In this document: one piece after another, positions 1 to 8,446 of the stretch
Position numbering within the stretch: the first letter of the stretch is position 1
Layout: each line of letters opens with the position of its first letter
DNA from: Caloramator fervidus
GTDB taxonomy: Bacteria > Bacillota > Clostridia > Clostridiales > Caloramatoraceae
Assembly: GCF_900108045.1 (NCBI RefSeq)
Contig: NZ_FNUK01000016.1
Location: 1 to 48,176, forward strand
Length of the DNA stretch: 48,176 nucleotides
Reading direction: 5' to 3'
Position numbers and translations under genes: made by a program
Notes under the pieces: model-generated
Seen by the model: the letters and a program-made list of their open reading frames with translations, nothing else
Told to the model about the DNA's origin: nothing
The model's database searches: none

Positions 1-245
1 ATCGTTTGGCGTATAGATTTTATACCAAACATATATTGAATTAAAACTATTTTAATTAATACAACAGGATCTATGCTTGGTCTCCCATTATTTAAGCAAT
101 ACATGTCCTTTACAAGATCATATATGAAATCAAAATTGATAGCTTTTTCTATTTTTCTAACTAAATGATCTTCTGGAACCAATTGGTCAACAGAGATAAA
201 TTCAACTTGTTCTCTACGAATTTTATCTTTGTTGATTGTTAGCAT
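1..245 (-). CDS. IS1182-like transposase, N-terminal fragment cut by window edge
   Basis: An open frame on the minus strand starts at ATG 245-243, behind an AAGGAGG ribosome site, and runs off the left edge after about 81 codons. The translation begins MLTINKDKIRREQVEFISVD and continues through VPEDHLVRKIEKAINF and GRPSIDPVVLIKIVLIQYMF. This is the typical N-terminal region (InsH/DUF772 type) of IS1182/IS5-related DDE transposases. The catalytic part lies outside the window, so intactness cannot be judged. The gene points away from mnmA. Family assignment rests on the recognised N-terminal pattern; the exact IS name is not determined. Confidence 0.8.
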   Translation of the reverse strand, partial: MLTINKDKIRREQVEFISVDQLVPEDHLVRKIEKAINFDFIYDLVKDMYCLNNGRPSIDPVVLIKIVLIQYMFGIKSIRQT

Positions 246-291
246 ACTTATCCTCCTTTATTACTTCGTATATTATTATATTTCGACATAA

Positions 292-329
292 AAAAAGAGA
301 ATCCTTTTTTTGTGATGGATTCTCTTTTT
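292..329. terminator. Bidirectional terminator hairpin beside the left transposase
   Basis: Arms AAAAAGAGAATCC (292-304) and GGATTCTCTTTTT (317-329) are perfect inverted repeats around a 12-base loop. Read on the minus strand the stem is followed by a T-rich run, so it can stop transcripts coming from mnmA before they enter the transposase gene. It may belong to the insertion sequence rather than to mnmA, because elements often carry such protection at their ends. Confidence 0.7.
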
Positions 330-355
330 AAAATTATACTTTGTCAACAATCTGA

Positions 356-383
356 CAGCTTTAAAGTAAAACCTTTAAAGCTG
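356..383 (-). terminator. Inverted repeat abutting the mnmA stop codon
   Basis: CAGCTTTAAAG (356-366) and CTTTAAAGCTG (373-383) form an 11-bp stem with a 6-base loop directly after the mnmA stop codon (384-386). No T-run follows on the minus strand, so it may act as a 3' stabiliser or a weak terminator. It may also contain part of the insertion sequence end. Confidence 0.4.
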
Positions 384-1463
384 CTATAAAATATCTTTTA
401 TTATTCCTCCACCAACCACTATATCATTATCATAAAAAACAACCGATTGTCCTTTAGTTATAGCCCTTTGAGGTTTATCAAACTCCACAATAACTCCACC
501 TTTGTATGGATAAATAATAGCATCAGCTTCCTTAGCTGTATATCTTATTTTTGCCGTAACCCTCATTTCACTTTCTAATTTATCAAAGGGAATAAAATTT
601 ACGTCTTCTGCATAAAGCCTATTTTTAAAAACTTCTTTTTCATCTCCTACCACAACTATATTTTTTTCTGGAATTATATCTATAACAAAAACAGGTTTTC
701 CAAGGGCAAGTCCTAATCCCTTTCTTTGGCCAATAGTATAATGTATTATTCCTTTATGTTCTCCTAATATGTTTCCATTAACATCAACAAAATAACCTTT
801 TTTTACTTTGTCAGGTACTCTTCTCTTTATAAAACCTGCATAATCATTATCTGGAATAAAACAAATCTCTTCACTATCCGGTTTATTATAAACCTCAAGA
901 CCTATTTCCTGTGCTATTTTCCTTACTTGATCTTTTGTATAACCTCCAAGAGGCATTAAGGTATGAGCAAGTTGGTGTTGGGTTAAATTATATAACATAT
1001 AAGTTTGATCTTTTTTAGAATCTTTAGACCTTAACAAAAGGTATCTTTTTTTATCCTCATCATATTTAATAGATGCATAATGGCCTGTTGCAATATATTT
1101 TGCCCCAAGGGCATTAGCCTTTTTTAAAAACTCATCAAATTTAATGTATTTATTACATGCTATACATGGATTTGGAGTTTTGCCGGCAAGATATTCATCT
1201 ACAAAATAATTAATAACCTTTTTCTCAAAAACTTCTCTAAAATTCATTACATAATAGTAAATTCCAAGCTTATCTGCTACTTTTCTTGCATCATTTACTG
1301 CAGAAATTGAGCAACATCCTCCAATTTTATCTTCATAAAATACATCCTTAGGAACTAAAGTCATTGTTATTCCTATAACATTATAACCTTGTTCTTTGAG
1401 AAGATAAGCTGCAACAGAGCTGTCTACTCCGCCACTCATACCTACTACAACTGTTTCCTTCAT
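384..1463 (-). CDS. mnmA: tRNA-specific 2-thiouridylase MnmA
   Basis: Cytoplasmic enzyme that puts the sulfur on U34 of tRNA(Lys, Glu, Gln), using ATP to adenylate the base and persulfide sulfur from a cysteine desulfurase. The 359 residues match the usual family length. The PP-loop SGGVDSS is at residues 10-16, the first catalytic Cys at 100 in NPCIACN, GHYA at 127-130, DQTYMLYNL at 152-160, the second catalytic Cys at 201 in EEICFIPD, and TIGQRKGLG follows. ATG start with a GAGGTG ribosome site. It is the last gene of the Rrf2-iscS-iscU-mnmA group; IscS two genes upstream is the likely sulfur donor. A hairpin separates it from iscU. Confidence 0.97.
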   Translation of the reverse strand: MKETVVVGMSGGVDSSVAAYLLKEQGYNVIGITMTLVPKDVFYEDKIGGCCSISAVNDARKVADKLGIYYYVMNFREVFEKKVINYFVDEYLAGKTPNPCIACNKYIKFDEFLKKANALGAKYIATGHYASIKYDEDKKRYLLLRSKDSKKDQTYMLYNLTQHQLAHTLMPLGGYTKDQVRKIAQEIGLEVYNKPDSEEICFIPDNDYAGFIKRRVPDKVKKGYFVDVNGNILGEHKGIIHYTIGQRKGLGLALGKPVFVIDIIPEKNIVVVGDEKEVFKNRLYAEDVNFIPFDKLESEMRVTAKIRYTAKEADAIIYPYKGGVIVEFDKPQRAITKGQSVVFYDNDIVVGGGIIKDIL

Positions 1464-1482
1464 TAAATCACCTCACTAAAAT

Positions 1483-1501
1483 ACCCCGGAAAATCCGGGG
1501 T
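1483..1501 (-). terminator. GC-rich intercistronic hairpin between iscU and mnmA
   Basis: ACCCCGGA (1483-1490) and TCCGGGGT (1494-1501) form a strong 8-bp stem with a 3-base loop. On the minus strand it is preceded by A5 and followed by ATTTTAG, so it is a terminator with a modest T tract. It probably lets only part of the transcription from iscU reach mnmA. Confidence 0.65.
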
Positions 1502-1506
1502 TTTTA

Positions 1507-1929
1507 CTATTCATGATGATCATGTTCAGAATTTGAAAATCTATCTTCCCATGGCTCTAGACCATTTTTTATCCTATAATCATTTATAGCTTTATGAATT
1601 GCTTCCTCTGCAAGAACTGAACAGTGCATCTTTACAGCAGGAAGACCACCTAAAGCTTCTGCAACCGCTTTATTTGTCAAATTCCATGCTTCTTCAAGGG
1701 TCTTTCCTTTAATAAGCTCTGTTGCCATGCTGCTTGATGCAATTGCTGCTCCACATCCAAAGGTTTTAAATTTTACATCCTTTATTATATTATCTTCTAT
1801 TTTTAAATAAATCTTCATCATGTCCCCGCATTTTGGATTTCCAACTTCTCCTATTCCATCCGCATCGGGTATTTCTCCCACATTTCTTGGATTTATAAAA
1901 TGTTCCATTACCTTATCACTGTATTCCAT
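1507..1929 (-). CDS. iscU: Iron-sulfur cluster scaffold IscU/NifU N-type
   Basis: Scaffold on which IscS-derived sulfur and iron are assembled into Fe-S clusters before transfer to target proteins. At 140 residues it is a single-domain scaffold, without the C-terminal Nfu domain of full NifU. The three cluster ligands are visible: Cys34 in GNPKCGDMM (with Asp36), Cys59 in TFGCGAAIASSS, and Cys103 in MHCSVLAEEA. There is a short acidic and His-rich tail. It lies only 2 bases after iscS, in the classical clostridial order Rrf2-iscS-iscU-mnmA. Many such loci call it nifU; the assembly role is the same. Confidence 0.95.
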   Translation of the reverse strand: MEYSDKVMEHFINPRNVGEIPDADGIGEVGNPKCGDMMKIYLKIEDNIIKDVKFKTFGCGAAIASSSMATELIKGKTLEEAWNLTNKAVAEALGGLPAVKMHCSVLAEEAIHKAINDYRIKNGLEPWEDRFSNSEHDHHE

Positions 1930-1931
1930 AA

Positions 1932-3116
1932 TTATATTTCCCCCTTTATAAACTTTTCATACAATGGCGACATTTCTCTTAAACGTTGAACTATATTAGG
2001 TAAAACAGAAAGAACATAATCTACATCTTCTTCAGTATTCAAATCTCCCAAAGTTAATCTTAAAGATCCATGAGCAATTTCATGTGGAAGACCAATCGCA
2101 AGTAAAACATGTGATGGATCTAACGACCCTGAAGAACATGCACTTCCTGTTGATGCACAAATTCCAAATTGATCAAGAAGCAGAAGCAATGATTCACCTT
2201 CTATAAATTTAAAGCTTACATTGATATTTCCAGGAAGTCTTTTTTCAGGATGGCCATTAAGCCTTGTATAAGGTATTTTTTCCATAATACCATTTAACAA
2301 TCTATCTCTTAATTTTTTAATTCTTTCATTATGACCATCTATATCCTGTGTTGCAAGTTCTATAGCTTTACCTAATCCTACTATACCAGGAAGATTTTCA
2401 GTTCCTGCTCTTTTTCCCTTTTCTTGACCTCCACCATGGATTAAATTGTCTATTTTTACACCTTTTCTTATATATAAAGCTCCAACTCCCTTTGGTCCAT
2501 AAAACTTATGGGCTGCTAGAGATAGTAAATCTATATTCATTTCCTTAACATCTATCTTTACATTTCCTACCGCTTGAACCGCATCCGTATGGAATATAAT
2601 CCCTCTTTCCCTGGCAATCTTACCAATCTCAGCAATAGGCTGAATAGTTCCTATTTCATTATTTGCAAACATTATTGTTATAAGTATAGTCCTATCTGTT
2701 ATAGCTTTTTTAAGTTCATCAATGTTTACCATTCCATATTCATCCACATCTAAATAAGTAATCTCAAAACCTATTTTTTCAAGATACTCACATGCATGCA
2801 AAACTGCATGATGTTCTATTTTAGTTGTTATTATATGATTTCCTTTGTCTCTATTTGCAAAGGCAACTCCTTTAATTGCCCAATTATCTGCCTCTGAACC
2901 TCCGCCTGTAAAAAATATCTCATCTGGCAAAGCATTTAACGCCTTAGCTACCTTCTCTCTAGCCTCTTCAATAGCTTTTTTTGATTTCCTTGAGAATGTA
3001 TAAACAGAAGAAGGATTACCAAAATTTTCTGTAAAGTAAGGCATCATAGCCTCTAAAACCTCAGGCTTAACATAGGTTGTTGCCGCATGATCCATATAAA
3101 CAAATCTTTTTTCCAT
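1932..3116 (-). CDS. iscS: Cysteine desulfurase IscS/NifS
   Basis: PLP enzyme that converts L-cysteine to alanine and an enzyme-bound persulfide, feeding Fe-S assembly and tRNA thiolation. The 394 residues agree with family length. Seen: His104 in [12 protein letters not shown], Asp178 in HTDAVQ, the PLP lysine K204 in [26 protein letters not shown] near 228-241, and the persulfide-carrying Cys327 in the loop [10 protein letters not shown]. The long loop with SSGS is typical of group I (NifS/IscS) enzymes. It lies 2 bases after the Rrf2 regulator and 2 bases before iscU, so the three are surely co-transcribed. Confidence 0.96.
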   Translation of the reverse strand: MEKRFVYMDHAATTYVKPEVLEAMMPYFTENFGNPSSVYTFSRKSKKAIEEAREKVAKALNALPDEIFFTGGGSEADNWAIKGVAFANRDKGNHIITTKIEHHAVLHACEYLEKIGFEITYLDVDEYGMVNIDELKKAITDRTILITIMFANNEIGTIQPIAEIGKIARERGIIFHTDAVQAVGNVKIDVKEMNIDLLSLAAHKFYGPKGVGALYIRKGVKIDNLIHGGGQEKGKRAGTENLPGIVGLGKAIELATQDIDGHNERIKKLRDRLLNGIMEKIPYTRLNGHPEKRLPGNINVSFKFIEGESLLLLLDQFGICASTGSACSSGSLDPSHVLLAIGLPHEIAHGSLRLTLGDLNTEEDVDYVLSVLPNIVQRLREMSPLYEKFIKGEI

Positions 3117-3118
3117 AC

Positions 3119-3559
3119 TTATTCTCCCTCTCCTTTAGTTTTTTCTTGAAGGCTGTTATAGTCATTAACAACATCCTGCAAAGTAGTAGAATTTAAAATC
3201 TCATTAATACTATTGCTAATCTTGAGCCATAAAATCCTTGTAGCACAATAATTTATCCTAGAACAATTCATTTCTTGCGTTATACAATCAGAAATTTCAA
3301 TGGGGCCTTCAAGTACACCAAATATATCTGCTATAGTTATCTCTTTAGGAGGTCTTGATAATATATACCCTCCCTTAGATCCCCTTACACTTTTTATAAG
3401 TCCTGCCTTCCTTAAGCTTGCAAAAAGTTGTTCTAGATAATACTCTGATATATTTTGCCGCTCTGCAATCTCTTTTATTGAAACGGGGTCACCACCATAA
3501 TGAAGAGCAAGCTCAAACATGGCCTTAACCCCATATCTCCCTCTTGTAGATAGTTTCAT
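3119..3559 (-). CDS. Rrf2-family regulator, IscR-like with three cysteines
   Basis: Winged-helix transcription factor of the Rrf2 family. The N-terminal [18 protein letters not shown] and the recognition region [28 protein letters not shown] are canonical. Cysteines at 92, 99 and 105 (DC-X6-C-X5-C) fit an Fe-S binding site like that of IscR, which has C92, C98 and C104 in Escherichia coli; the first gap is one residue longer here. As first gene of the isc operon it most likely senses Fe-S status and represses its own promoter. A 22-bp dyad over the promoter -35 is a candidate operator. Length 146 residues; a short GEGE tail is unremarkable. Confidence 0.88.
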   Translation of the reverse strand: MKLSTRGRYGVKAMFELALHYGGDPVSIKEIAERQNISEYYLEQLFASLRKAGLIKSVRGSKGGYILSRPPKEITIADIFGVLEGPIEISDCITQEMNCSRINYCATRILWLKISNSINEILNSTTLQDVVNDYNSLQEKTKGEGE

Positions 3560-3603
3560 TTTACCACCCCAAATTCCGAGTAAAAAAGTAGGATTTTAAT
3601 TTT

Positions 3604-3632
3604 AGGTTAACATATCTAAACAAAATTGTCAA
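3604..3632 (-). promoter_or_regulatory. Sigma-A promoter of the Rrf2-iscS-iscU-mnmA operon
   Basis: On the minus strand TTGACA (3632-3627) and TAACCT (3609-3604) are separated by exactly 17 bases, about 45 bases upstream of the regulator ATG. The promoter starts within a few bases of the end of rarA. Confidence 0.75.
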
Positions 3633-3645
3633 CGTTAAAACAATT
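3624..3645. promoter_or_regulatory. Candidate operator dyad over the isc promoter
   Basis: AATTGT (3624-3629) and ACAATT (3640-3645) are inverted repeats with a 10-base centre, and they overlap the -35 box at 3627-3632. Position and size suit an Rrf2-family dimer site, but binding is inferred from position only. Confidence 0.4.
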
Positions 3646-4954
3646 ATTTTTTAAGTCTACTTAACCTTTCTTTTATTTTTAATTCATACCCATTATTTGT
3701 AGGATTGTAATATTTTTTCCCTTTTAATTTTTCTGGAAAATATTCTTGATTTACAAAATTATTTTCATAATCATGGGGGTATAAATAACCTATCCCCCTA
3801 TTTAAATTTTTAGCACCATTATAATGAGCATCCTTTAAATAATTTGGAACATCTAAGTTAGGATTCTTTTTAACATCTTCAAGAGCATTATCTATTGCTA
3901 AATAACAAGCATTACTCTTTGGCGCACATGCTACATAAATAGCCGCTTGAGCTAAAATAATTCTTGCCTCCGGCATCCCAACAAACTCAACAGCCTTTGC
4001 TGCATTAATTGCTACATTAAGAGCCATAGGGTCAGCATTTCCTACATCTTCACTGGCACAAATTACAATCCTTCTTGCTATAAAAAGCGGATCTTCTCCT
4101 GCTTCAATCATTTTTGCAAGATAATAAACAGCAGCATCAGGATCAGATCCCCTCATGCTTTTTATAAATGCTGAAATAACATCATAATGATTATCTCCAT
4201 TTTTATCATAATTTATCAGTGGCTTTTGCATACATTCAACAGCATCATCTAGCGTAATTATGATCTTTTCTTCATCATTTTTAGATGTTAAAACAGCCAT
4301 TTCAAAAGCATTTAAAGCTCTTCGTATATCTCCTCCACTATTATTTGCAAAAAACCAAAGAACTTCATCTGAAACCTCTATTTTTAAATCTTTATATCCT
4401 TTTTCACTAGTTAAACATCTTTTCAATACCTTAAATATATCTTTAGCCTCTATAGGCTTTAGCTCAAAAATTAATGATCTTGAAAGAAGAGCCTTATTTA
4501 CCTCAAAATAAGGATTTTCTGTAGTTGCACCAATTAAAACGATGGTTCCATTTTCCACATAAGGTAAAAGAGCATCCTGTTGAACTTTATTAAATCTATG
4601 TATCTCATCAATAAAAAGTATTGTTTTCTTACCATAAAGCTTTAACATATTTTTTGCTTCATCAACAGCATTTTTTATATCCGTAATATTTGAAGTAACA
4701 GCATTTATCTGCTTAAATTCAGATTTTGTAGTATTAGCAATAATCCTTGCCAGAGTCGTCTTTCCTGTCCCTGGAGGACCGTATAATATTACAGAAGTTA
4801 AATTATCTGTAATAATAGCCCTATAAAGCATTTTATTTTTTCCAACAAGATGTTCTTGTCCTACAAACTCATCTAAAGTCTCAGGACGCATTCTTTCTGC
4901 AAGAGGTTTAACATTTTGCTGATTTTTTTTGTTAATATAATCAAATAAATCCAT
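3644..4954 (-). CDS. rarA: Replication-associated recombination protein A (RarA/MgsA)
   Basis: AAA+ ATPase of the clamp-loader-like RarA/MgsA/WRNIP1 family that acts at stalled replication forks. In the longest frame Walker A is LYGPPGTGKT (61-70) and Walker B is [10 protein letters not shown] (116-125), followed by sensor 1 GATTENP and the C-terminal tetramerisation part ending in the typical GIGYLYPHDYEN and NQEYFPE signatures. The longest frame would start at TTG 4966, but GGTGAT there looks like the ribosome site and an extended -10 lies just upstream. I therefore chose ATG 4954 (MDLFDYINKK), giving 436 residues. Transcribed divergently from the MFS gene; no clear terminator at its end. 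Confidence 0.93.
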   Translation of the reverse strand: MDLFDYINKKNQQNVKPLAERMRPETLDEFVGQEHLVGKNKMLYRAIITDNLTSVILYGPPGTGKTTLARIIANTTKSEFKQINAVTSNITDIKNAVDEAKNMLKLYGKKTILFIDEIHRFNKVQQDALLPYVENGTIVLIGATTENPYFEVNKALLSRSLIFELKPIEAKDIFKVLKRCLTSEKGYKDLKIEVSDEVLWFFANNSGGDIRRALNAFEMAVLTSKNDEEKIIITLDDAVECMQKPLINYDKNGDNHYDVISAFIKSMRGSDPDAAVYYLAKMIEAGEDPLFIARRIVICASEDVGNADPMALNVAINAAKAVEFVGMPEARIILAQAAIYVACAPKSNACYLAIDNALEDVKKNPNLDVPNYLKDAHYNGAKNLNRGIGYLYPHDYENNFVNQEYFPEKLKGKKYYNPTNNGYELKIKERLSRLKK

Positions 4955-4970
4955 ATTCATCACCAAGATA

Positions 4971-4979
4971 ATTATATCA
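4971..4979 (-). promoter_or_regulatory. Extended -10 promoter of rarA
   Basis: TGATATAAT on the minus strand is an extended -10 (TGnTATAAT) with only a poor -35. The predicted transcript start is near 4964, leaving a leader of only about 10 bases before ATG 4954. This argues against the upstream TTG start. Confidence 0.55.
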
Positions 4980-4992
4980 CAATAATTGTTAT

Positions 4993-5021
4993 TTGAAACT
5001 TTAAATAATTAGATATATAAT
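4993..5021 (+). promoter_or_regulatory. Sigma-A promoter of the MFS transporter gene
   Basis: TTGAAA (4993-4998), a 17-base spacer and TATAAT (5016-5021), with an AAGGAGG ribosome site before ATG 5054. Lies back to back with the rarA promoter. Confidence 0.75.
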
Positions 5022-5053
5022 ATGTTAAGTAGCTTTAAAAAAGGAGGAACTAA

Positions 5054-6250
5054 ATGAAAATAAAAAGTTTAAAAAAAGATATTTTATTTTATCTTATATT
5101 TGAGCTATTTTTAGGAATTTTTGTAGGTGCATATGGCTTTTTATTAGGACCTTATATCATGAGCATAGGCTACAAAGAAAATCTAGTTGGAACTATATCA
5201 TTAGTTCAAACCACATCTTTTGCTTTATTTGCATACTTTGCAGGAATATTAAGCACCAAATTTAAAACTAAAACTTTATTTGTCCTATCATCCCTTTTGT
5301 GTTTTTTTAGTTCTTTATTATTTGCCTTTTATGTAAAAATAATAACTATAATATTAGCAACAATAATTTATGCATTAGGACTTTCTATTGTGGTTGTTAT
5401 AAAAACCCCTTTTATAGTTAAAAATACTAAGGGATTTAATACAGTAAAAATAATAAGCATTGTATTAGCTTATTGCATAACCACTAACCTAATAGGTAAT
5501 TATCTTGCTGGATATATATCCAGCATATTAGAATATAGGAAAGTATGGTTTATATTCGGATTATTCTCTCTACTTAGTGCCTTACCCGCACTTTTAATTA
5601 AGTCTGACAAAACAAATATATCTAAAGTTGAATATAGAAAAATACAAATTACACCAAGAATGATATTTTTAATTTTATATACATCCCTTGGTTCTTTTGC
5701 CTTTGGATTAATTGGATCCTACTATACAACATTTTTAATAAACAAATTAAATTTAAATGCAAAAAATGCTTCTTTTATTAACAGTTTTAATATAATTGGA
5801 ACTATACTGGCTATGTTTATATCCCCTTATATATCAAAACGCATTGGCAAAACTAAAACCCTTTGGTATACAAAAGTGCTCTGTTTCCCAACACTTTGTG
5901 GGCTATCTTTTATAAGTTTAATTTCTAAATTGTCAATACCTTTGCTATCGCTACTATATTTTTTAAGAGCTTTATTTTTAAATATTCCTATACCAATTGA
6001 AAACGACCTTATATTAAAGTCCGTTTCACTTGAAAATCAAGCTAAATTTAACAGTCTAGTAGTTCTGACAAACAATATAACAATTTCCTTATCCTCCCTT
6101 ATGGCAGGGTTTATAATCTCTGAAATGCCTAACGGGTATGAAATTTCTTTTATATTAAGTTCTATCTTCTTTTTAATGCAGGGATTTATGTTTTATAAAT
6201 TTTCTTCTAACTTCATTAAGAAAAACAAAAATGATGGCTTATACTTTTAG
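5054..6250 (+). CDS. Major facilitator superfamily transporter
   Basis: An integral membrane protein of 398 residues with about 12 hydrophobic segments in two halves, as in MFS permeases. The first segment carries FELFLGIFVGAYGFLLGPYI and the second follows after NLVGTISLVQTTSFALFAYF. A central cytoplasmic-type loop rich in Lys/Arg (around residues 182-200, KSDKTNISKVEYRKIQITPR) separates the halves. The second half has a short basic loop SKRIGKTK like the MFS loop 8-9 motif. The substrate cannot be read from sequence; drug or small-solute efflux is possible. Strong ribosome site, own promoter, monocistronic; its stop codon lies in a shared bidirectional terminator. Confidence 0.85.
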   Translation: MKIKSLKKDILFYLIFELFLGIFVGAYGFLLGPYIMSIGYKENLVGTISLVQTTSFALFAYFAGILSTKFKTKTLFVLSSLLCFFSSLLFAFYVKIITIILATIIYALGLSIVVVIKTPFIVKNTKGFNTVKIISIVLAYCITTNLIGNYLAGYISSILEYRKVWFIFGLFSLLSALPALLIKSDKTNISKVEYRKIQITPRMIFLILYTSLGSFAFGLIGSYYTTFLINKLNLNAKNASFINSFNIIGTILAMFISPYISKRIGKTKTLWYTKVLCFPTLCGLSFISLISKLSIPLLSLLYFLRALFLNIPIPIENDLILKSVSLENQAKFNSLVVLTNNITISLSSLMAGFIISEMPNGYEISFILSSIFFLMQGFMFYKFSSNFIKKNKNDGLYF

Positions 6251-6264
6251 CCATCATTTTTGTT
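6224..6264. terminator. Bidirectional terminator shared by the MFS and 422-aa genes
   Basis: A perfect 16-bp inverted repeat, 6224-6239 and 6249-6264, around a 9-base loop, with core ATGATGGCT / AGCCATCAT flanked by A-rich and T-rich arms. The C-terminal codons and stops of both convergent genes lie inside it. Confidence 0.85.
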
Positions 6265-7515
6265 AAAAAGGTAAATAACATTTCCTTCTTTATGTACTTT
6301 TTTAACTGATTTTTCCTCTAATCCTTCCTGTTCTAAAAATTTTATAAAATCTTCTAATTCTTTTGGACCTATGCTTTCCCAAAAATTTTGCATTTGAGGA
6401 TTTTTATATATTTCATTCCTTATTTCTAAAATTTCATTTACATCAACTTTTTCATCAAAAACATCTTGAAATTTAGTTTTATCAACTCTTTTCATTAATT
6501 TATTTCCAAAATAGGTAAGATCATATATTATAAAAGGATCACTTAAAATATCATAAGAAGAACAATTCTTATTAACAACTGCCTCAGCTTCTCTAAAAAC
6601 AATATCAAAATCCATTTTTGAAAGATAGCAGGGTTGAATTATAGGAATAAAATAACTTAAAGGAAGTATGTAAAATTTAACTAAATATGATGTAATTATA
6701 AAGTAATTATCATAATGACTTTTGGATTCATCTTTATTTATTCCTAATATATAGTCTACAAAATCATACTTGTCTATTTCTAAAGCCTTTAAGAACCTAT
6801 CTAAAAACTTTTGAATTAAGCCTTTATTTTTTATATTTCTTTTAAGATAAATTACATTATAAAAATCTAAGTTTAAAAAACCTAAAACTTCTGAAGCTAT
6901 TTTTACCCAAAAATCTATTATCTTTTTATAAGAATTATTATTATTAAAAAAATCAACATCAAAATCATTGCCTGTTATGAACACTCTTCTTCCTTCATTT
7001 TCATAAGAAAAAGCATTAAAATAGGCAGCCAAATTGAAAATCTGAAGCAAATAAAAGTCGTCTTTAAAAAACAGGTTGTCTTGAATATCTTTATAAACTT
7101 GATCTAATTTTAATTTACTTAAATCAACTCTTTTATTTGTAAAAAAACTTTGTAAAAATTGAATATCATTAAACAAACCGTTATTATCCTCAGTAAAAAC
7201 TCTATATTCCATCTTAAAATCCCTAAGTTCATTTTCAATAAATATAGGAACAATATTAGGTAAAACAGCAACTTCATCTTTGAACTTTTCAAATATAATC
7301 CTGTTAAAAATATTTGCTGGTGAAAAGTAGGTATTATCAATTAAAGCTGAATAAAACCATTTAAAAAAAATAATTTGGCTTAACTGTTTTACGGCTAATT
7401 TCTTTCTATATTCATTTTTTTTTATCTTTCTAAAAGCCTCTGTAAACTCAATTTTATATATATCAAACAATTTACATACATCATCATTATTTTCAATAAA
7501 CTCTAAAACTTGCAT
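6247..7515 (-). CDS. Uncharacterised 422-residue protein
   Basis: I do not recognise this protein. It is rich in Phe, Tyr, Asn, Asp, Lys and Ile, looks mostly helical, and has no signal peptide. One hydrophobic stretch at about 272-298 (FIITSYLVKFYILPLSYFIP) could be a buried helix or a membrane contact. There is an NNNN run near 191-194, and cysteines only at 14, 296 and 318, too few for a metal centre. The start has AAGGAGAGG seven bases before ATG. The gene begins 48 bases after rubrerythrin, beyond a terminator hairpin, and no separate promoter is convincing, so expression may depend on read-through. Coding is supported by the ribosome site and full use of the space between neighbours. 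Confidence 0.75.
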   Translation of the reverse strand: MQVLEFIENNDDVCKLFDIYKIEFTEAFRKIKKNEYRKKLAVKQLSQIIFFKWFYSALIDNTYFSPANIFNRIIFEKFKDEVAVLPNIVPIFIENELRDFKMEYRVFTEDNNGLFNDIQFLQSFFTNKRVDLSKLKLDQVYKDIQDNLFFKDDFYLLQIFNLAAYFNAFSYENEGRRVFITGNDFDVDFFNNNNSYKKIIDFWVKIASEVLGFLNLDFYNVIYLKRNIKNKGLIQKFLDRFLKALEIDKYDFVDYILGINKDESKSHYDNYFIITSYLVKFYILPLSYFIPIIQPCYLSKMDFDIVFREAEAVVNKNCSSYDILSDPFIIYDLTYFGNKLMKRVDKTKFQDVFDEKVDVNEILEIRNEIYKNPQMQNFWESIGPKELEDFIKFLEQEGLEEKSVKKVHKEGNVIYLFNKNDG

Positions 7516-7545
7516 GATTACCTCTCCTTATAAAATATAAATAAA

Positions 7546-7564
7546 AGACGCCATCCAGGCGTCT
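7546..7564 (-). terminator. Terminator after rubrerythrin
   Basis: AGACGCC (7546-7552) and GGCGTCT (7558-7564) form a 7-bp GC-rich stem with a 5-base loop. On the minus strand it is followed by TTTATTTATATTTT. The stem overlaps the rubrerythrin stop codon. Confidence 0.75.
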
Positions 7565-8145
7565 TAATAATTTTCAACAAATACTTCAAAATATCCTTGA
7601 GGATGTTTACATGCAGGACAAACTTCCGGCGCTTCCTCTCCCTCATGGATATATCCACAATTGTTACACTTCCACAAAACTTTTTTGTCTTTTTTAAATA
7701 CCTTGCCATTTAATAAGTTTTCATAAAGCTTTCTGTATCTTTCTTCATGTCTTTTTTCAACCTCTGCTATTTTTCTAAAAGCTTCAGCTATTTCATGAAA
7801 TCCTTCTTCTTCTGCAATTTTTGCAAATTCCGGATAAAGTTCTGCCCACTCCTCTTTTTCTCCATTTGCAGCATACTTTAAATTATCTAACGTGCTTGAA
7901 AGTGCAACGGGATAATCTGCTGTAATTTTAACCACATCTCCTTTGAGTTCTTCATTTAAAAACTTAAAAAACACCTTTGCATGTTCTTTTTCATTTTCAG
8001 CTGTTTCCATAAATATATTTGAAATTTGAATAAAACCTTCCTTTTTAGCTTGACTCGCATAATATGTATATCTTGTTCTTGCCTGTGACTCTCCTGCAAA
8101 AGCCTTCATTAAATTTTCAGCAGTTCTACTTCCTTTTAAATTCAT
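7564..8145 (-). CDS. rbr: Rubrerythrin (peroxide-reducing di-iron protein)
   Basis: Cytoplasmic peroxidase of anaerobes: a ferritin-like four-helix bundle with a di-iron site, joined to a C-terminal rubredoxin domain. It reduces hydrogen peroxide with electrons passed through the rubredoxin iron. Seen: [10 protein letters not shown] with Glu19, ETAENEKEH with Glu52 and His55, EVEKRH near 128-133, and rubredoxin cysteines 160, 163, 176 and 179 in [10 protein letters not shown] and CPACKHP. The 193 residues are the standard length. AAGGAGGGG precedes the ATG. It follows the ATP-cone gene by 12 bases and probably shares its promoter. Confidence 0.96.
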   Translation of the reverse strand: MNLKGSRTAENLMKAFAGESQARTRYTYYASQAKKEGFIQISNIFMETAENEKEHAKVFFKFLNEELKGDVVKITADYPVALSSTLDNLKYAANGEKEEWAELYPEFAKIAEEEGFHEIAEAFRKIAEVEKRHEERYRKLYENLLNGKVFKKDKKVLWKCNNCGYIHEGEEAPEVCPACKHPQGYFEVFVENY

Positions 8146-8157
8146 AATTTCCCCTCC

Positions 8158-8418
8158 TTAAGCAAAGTCTTTGTAAGCTTTGGCAACCTCTTTAAACCCC
8201 AAATTATTAAGTACATCAATAACTAAAAGCCTTATTTCATAAGAAGTTACCTCTACTTTATTAAATTGCTTTATCCTTTTTTCAACTTCGTTAACTACAT
8301 TTTCAACATCAGACAAAGTCAAAGGTTCTTTAACATCATCAGAGGCATTTTGAATCGAAACCATTATCTTATCTTTATTAAAATCCTCTACTCTACCATC
8401 TTTTTTTAATACCTTCAT
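8158..8418 (-). CDS. Stand-alone ATP-cone domain protein
   Basis: An 86-residue protein made up essentially of one ATP-cone, the nucleotide-binding regulatory domain found at the N-terminus of ribonucleotide reductases and in NrdR. The opening MKVLKKDGRVEDFNKDKI and the later VTSYEIRLLVIDVLNNLG are typical. No zinc ribbon, glycyl-radical or reductase domain follows, and the stop comes right after the cone. A longer frame begins at 8508, but GGAGGGG lies just before ATG 8418 and a 17-spaced promoter lies over the extension, so I use 8418. It is upstream of rubrerythrin by 12 bases. Function unknown; perhaps a nucleotide-sensing partner in trans or a remnant. Confidence 0.8.
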   Translation of the reverse strand: MKVLKKDGRVEDFNKDKIMVSIQNASDDVKEPLTLSDVENVVNEVEKRIKQFNKVEVTSYEIRLLVIDVLNNLGFKEVAKAYKDFA

Positions 8419-8446
8419 ATAACCCCTCCAAAATAATCTTATTAAG

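Noticed and set aside
1483-1501. Terminator for a plus-strand transcript, since T5 follows on the plus strand
   Set aside because: No plus-strand gene exists here; the same hairpin with ATTTT on the minus strand serves the isc operon.
4955-4966. TTG start for rarA at 4966
   Set aside because: It would lie almost at the predicted transcription start, and the GGTGAT right after it is better read as the ribosome site of ATG 4954.
7119-7340. Small minus-strand frame inside the 422-residue gene
   Set aside because: No ribosome site; it is an out-of-frame shadow in an AT-rich gene.
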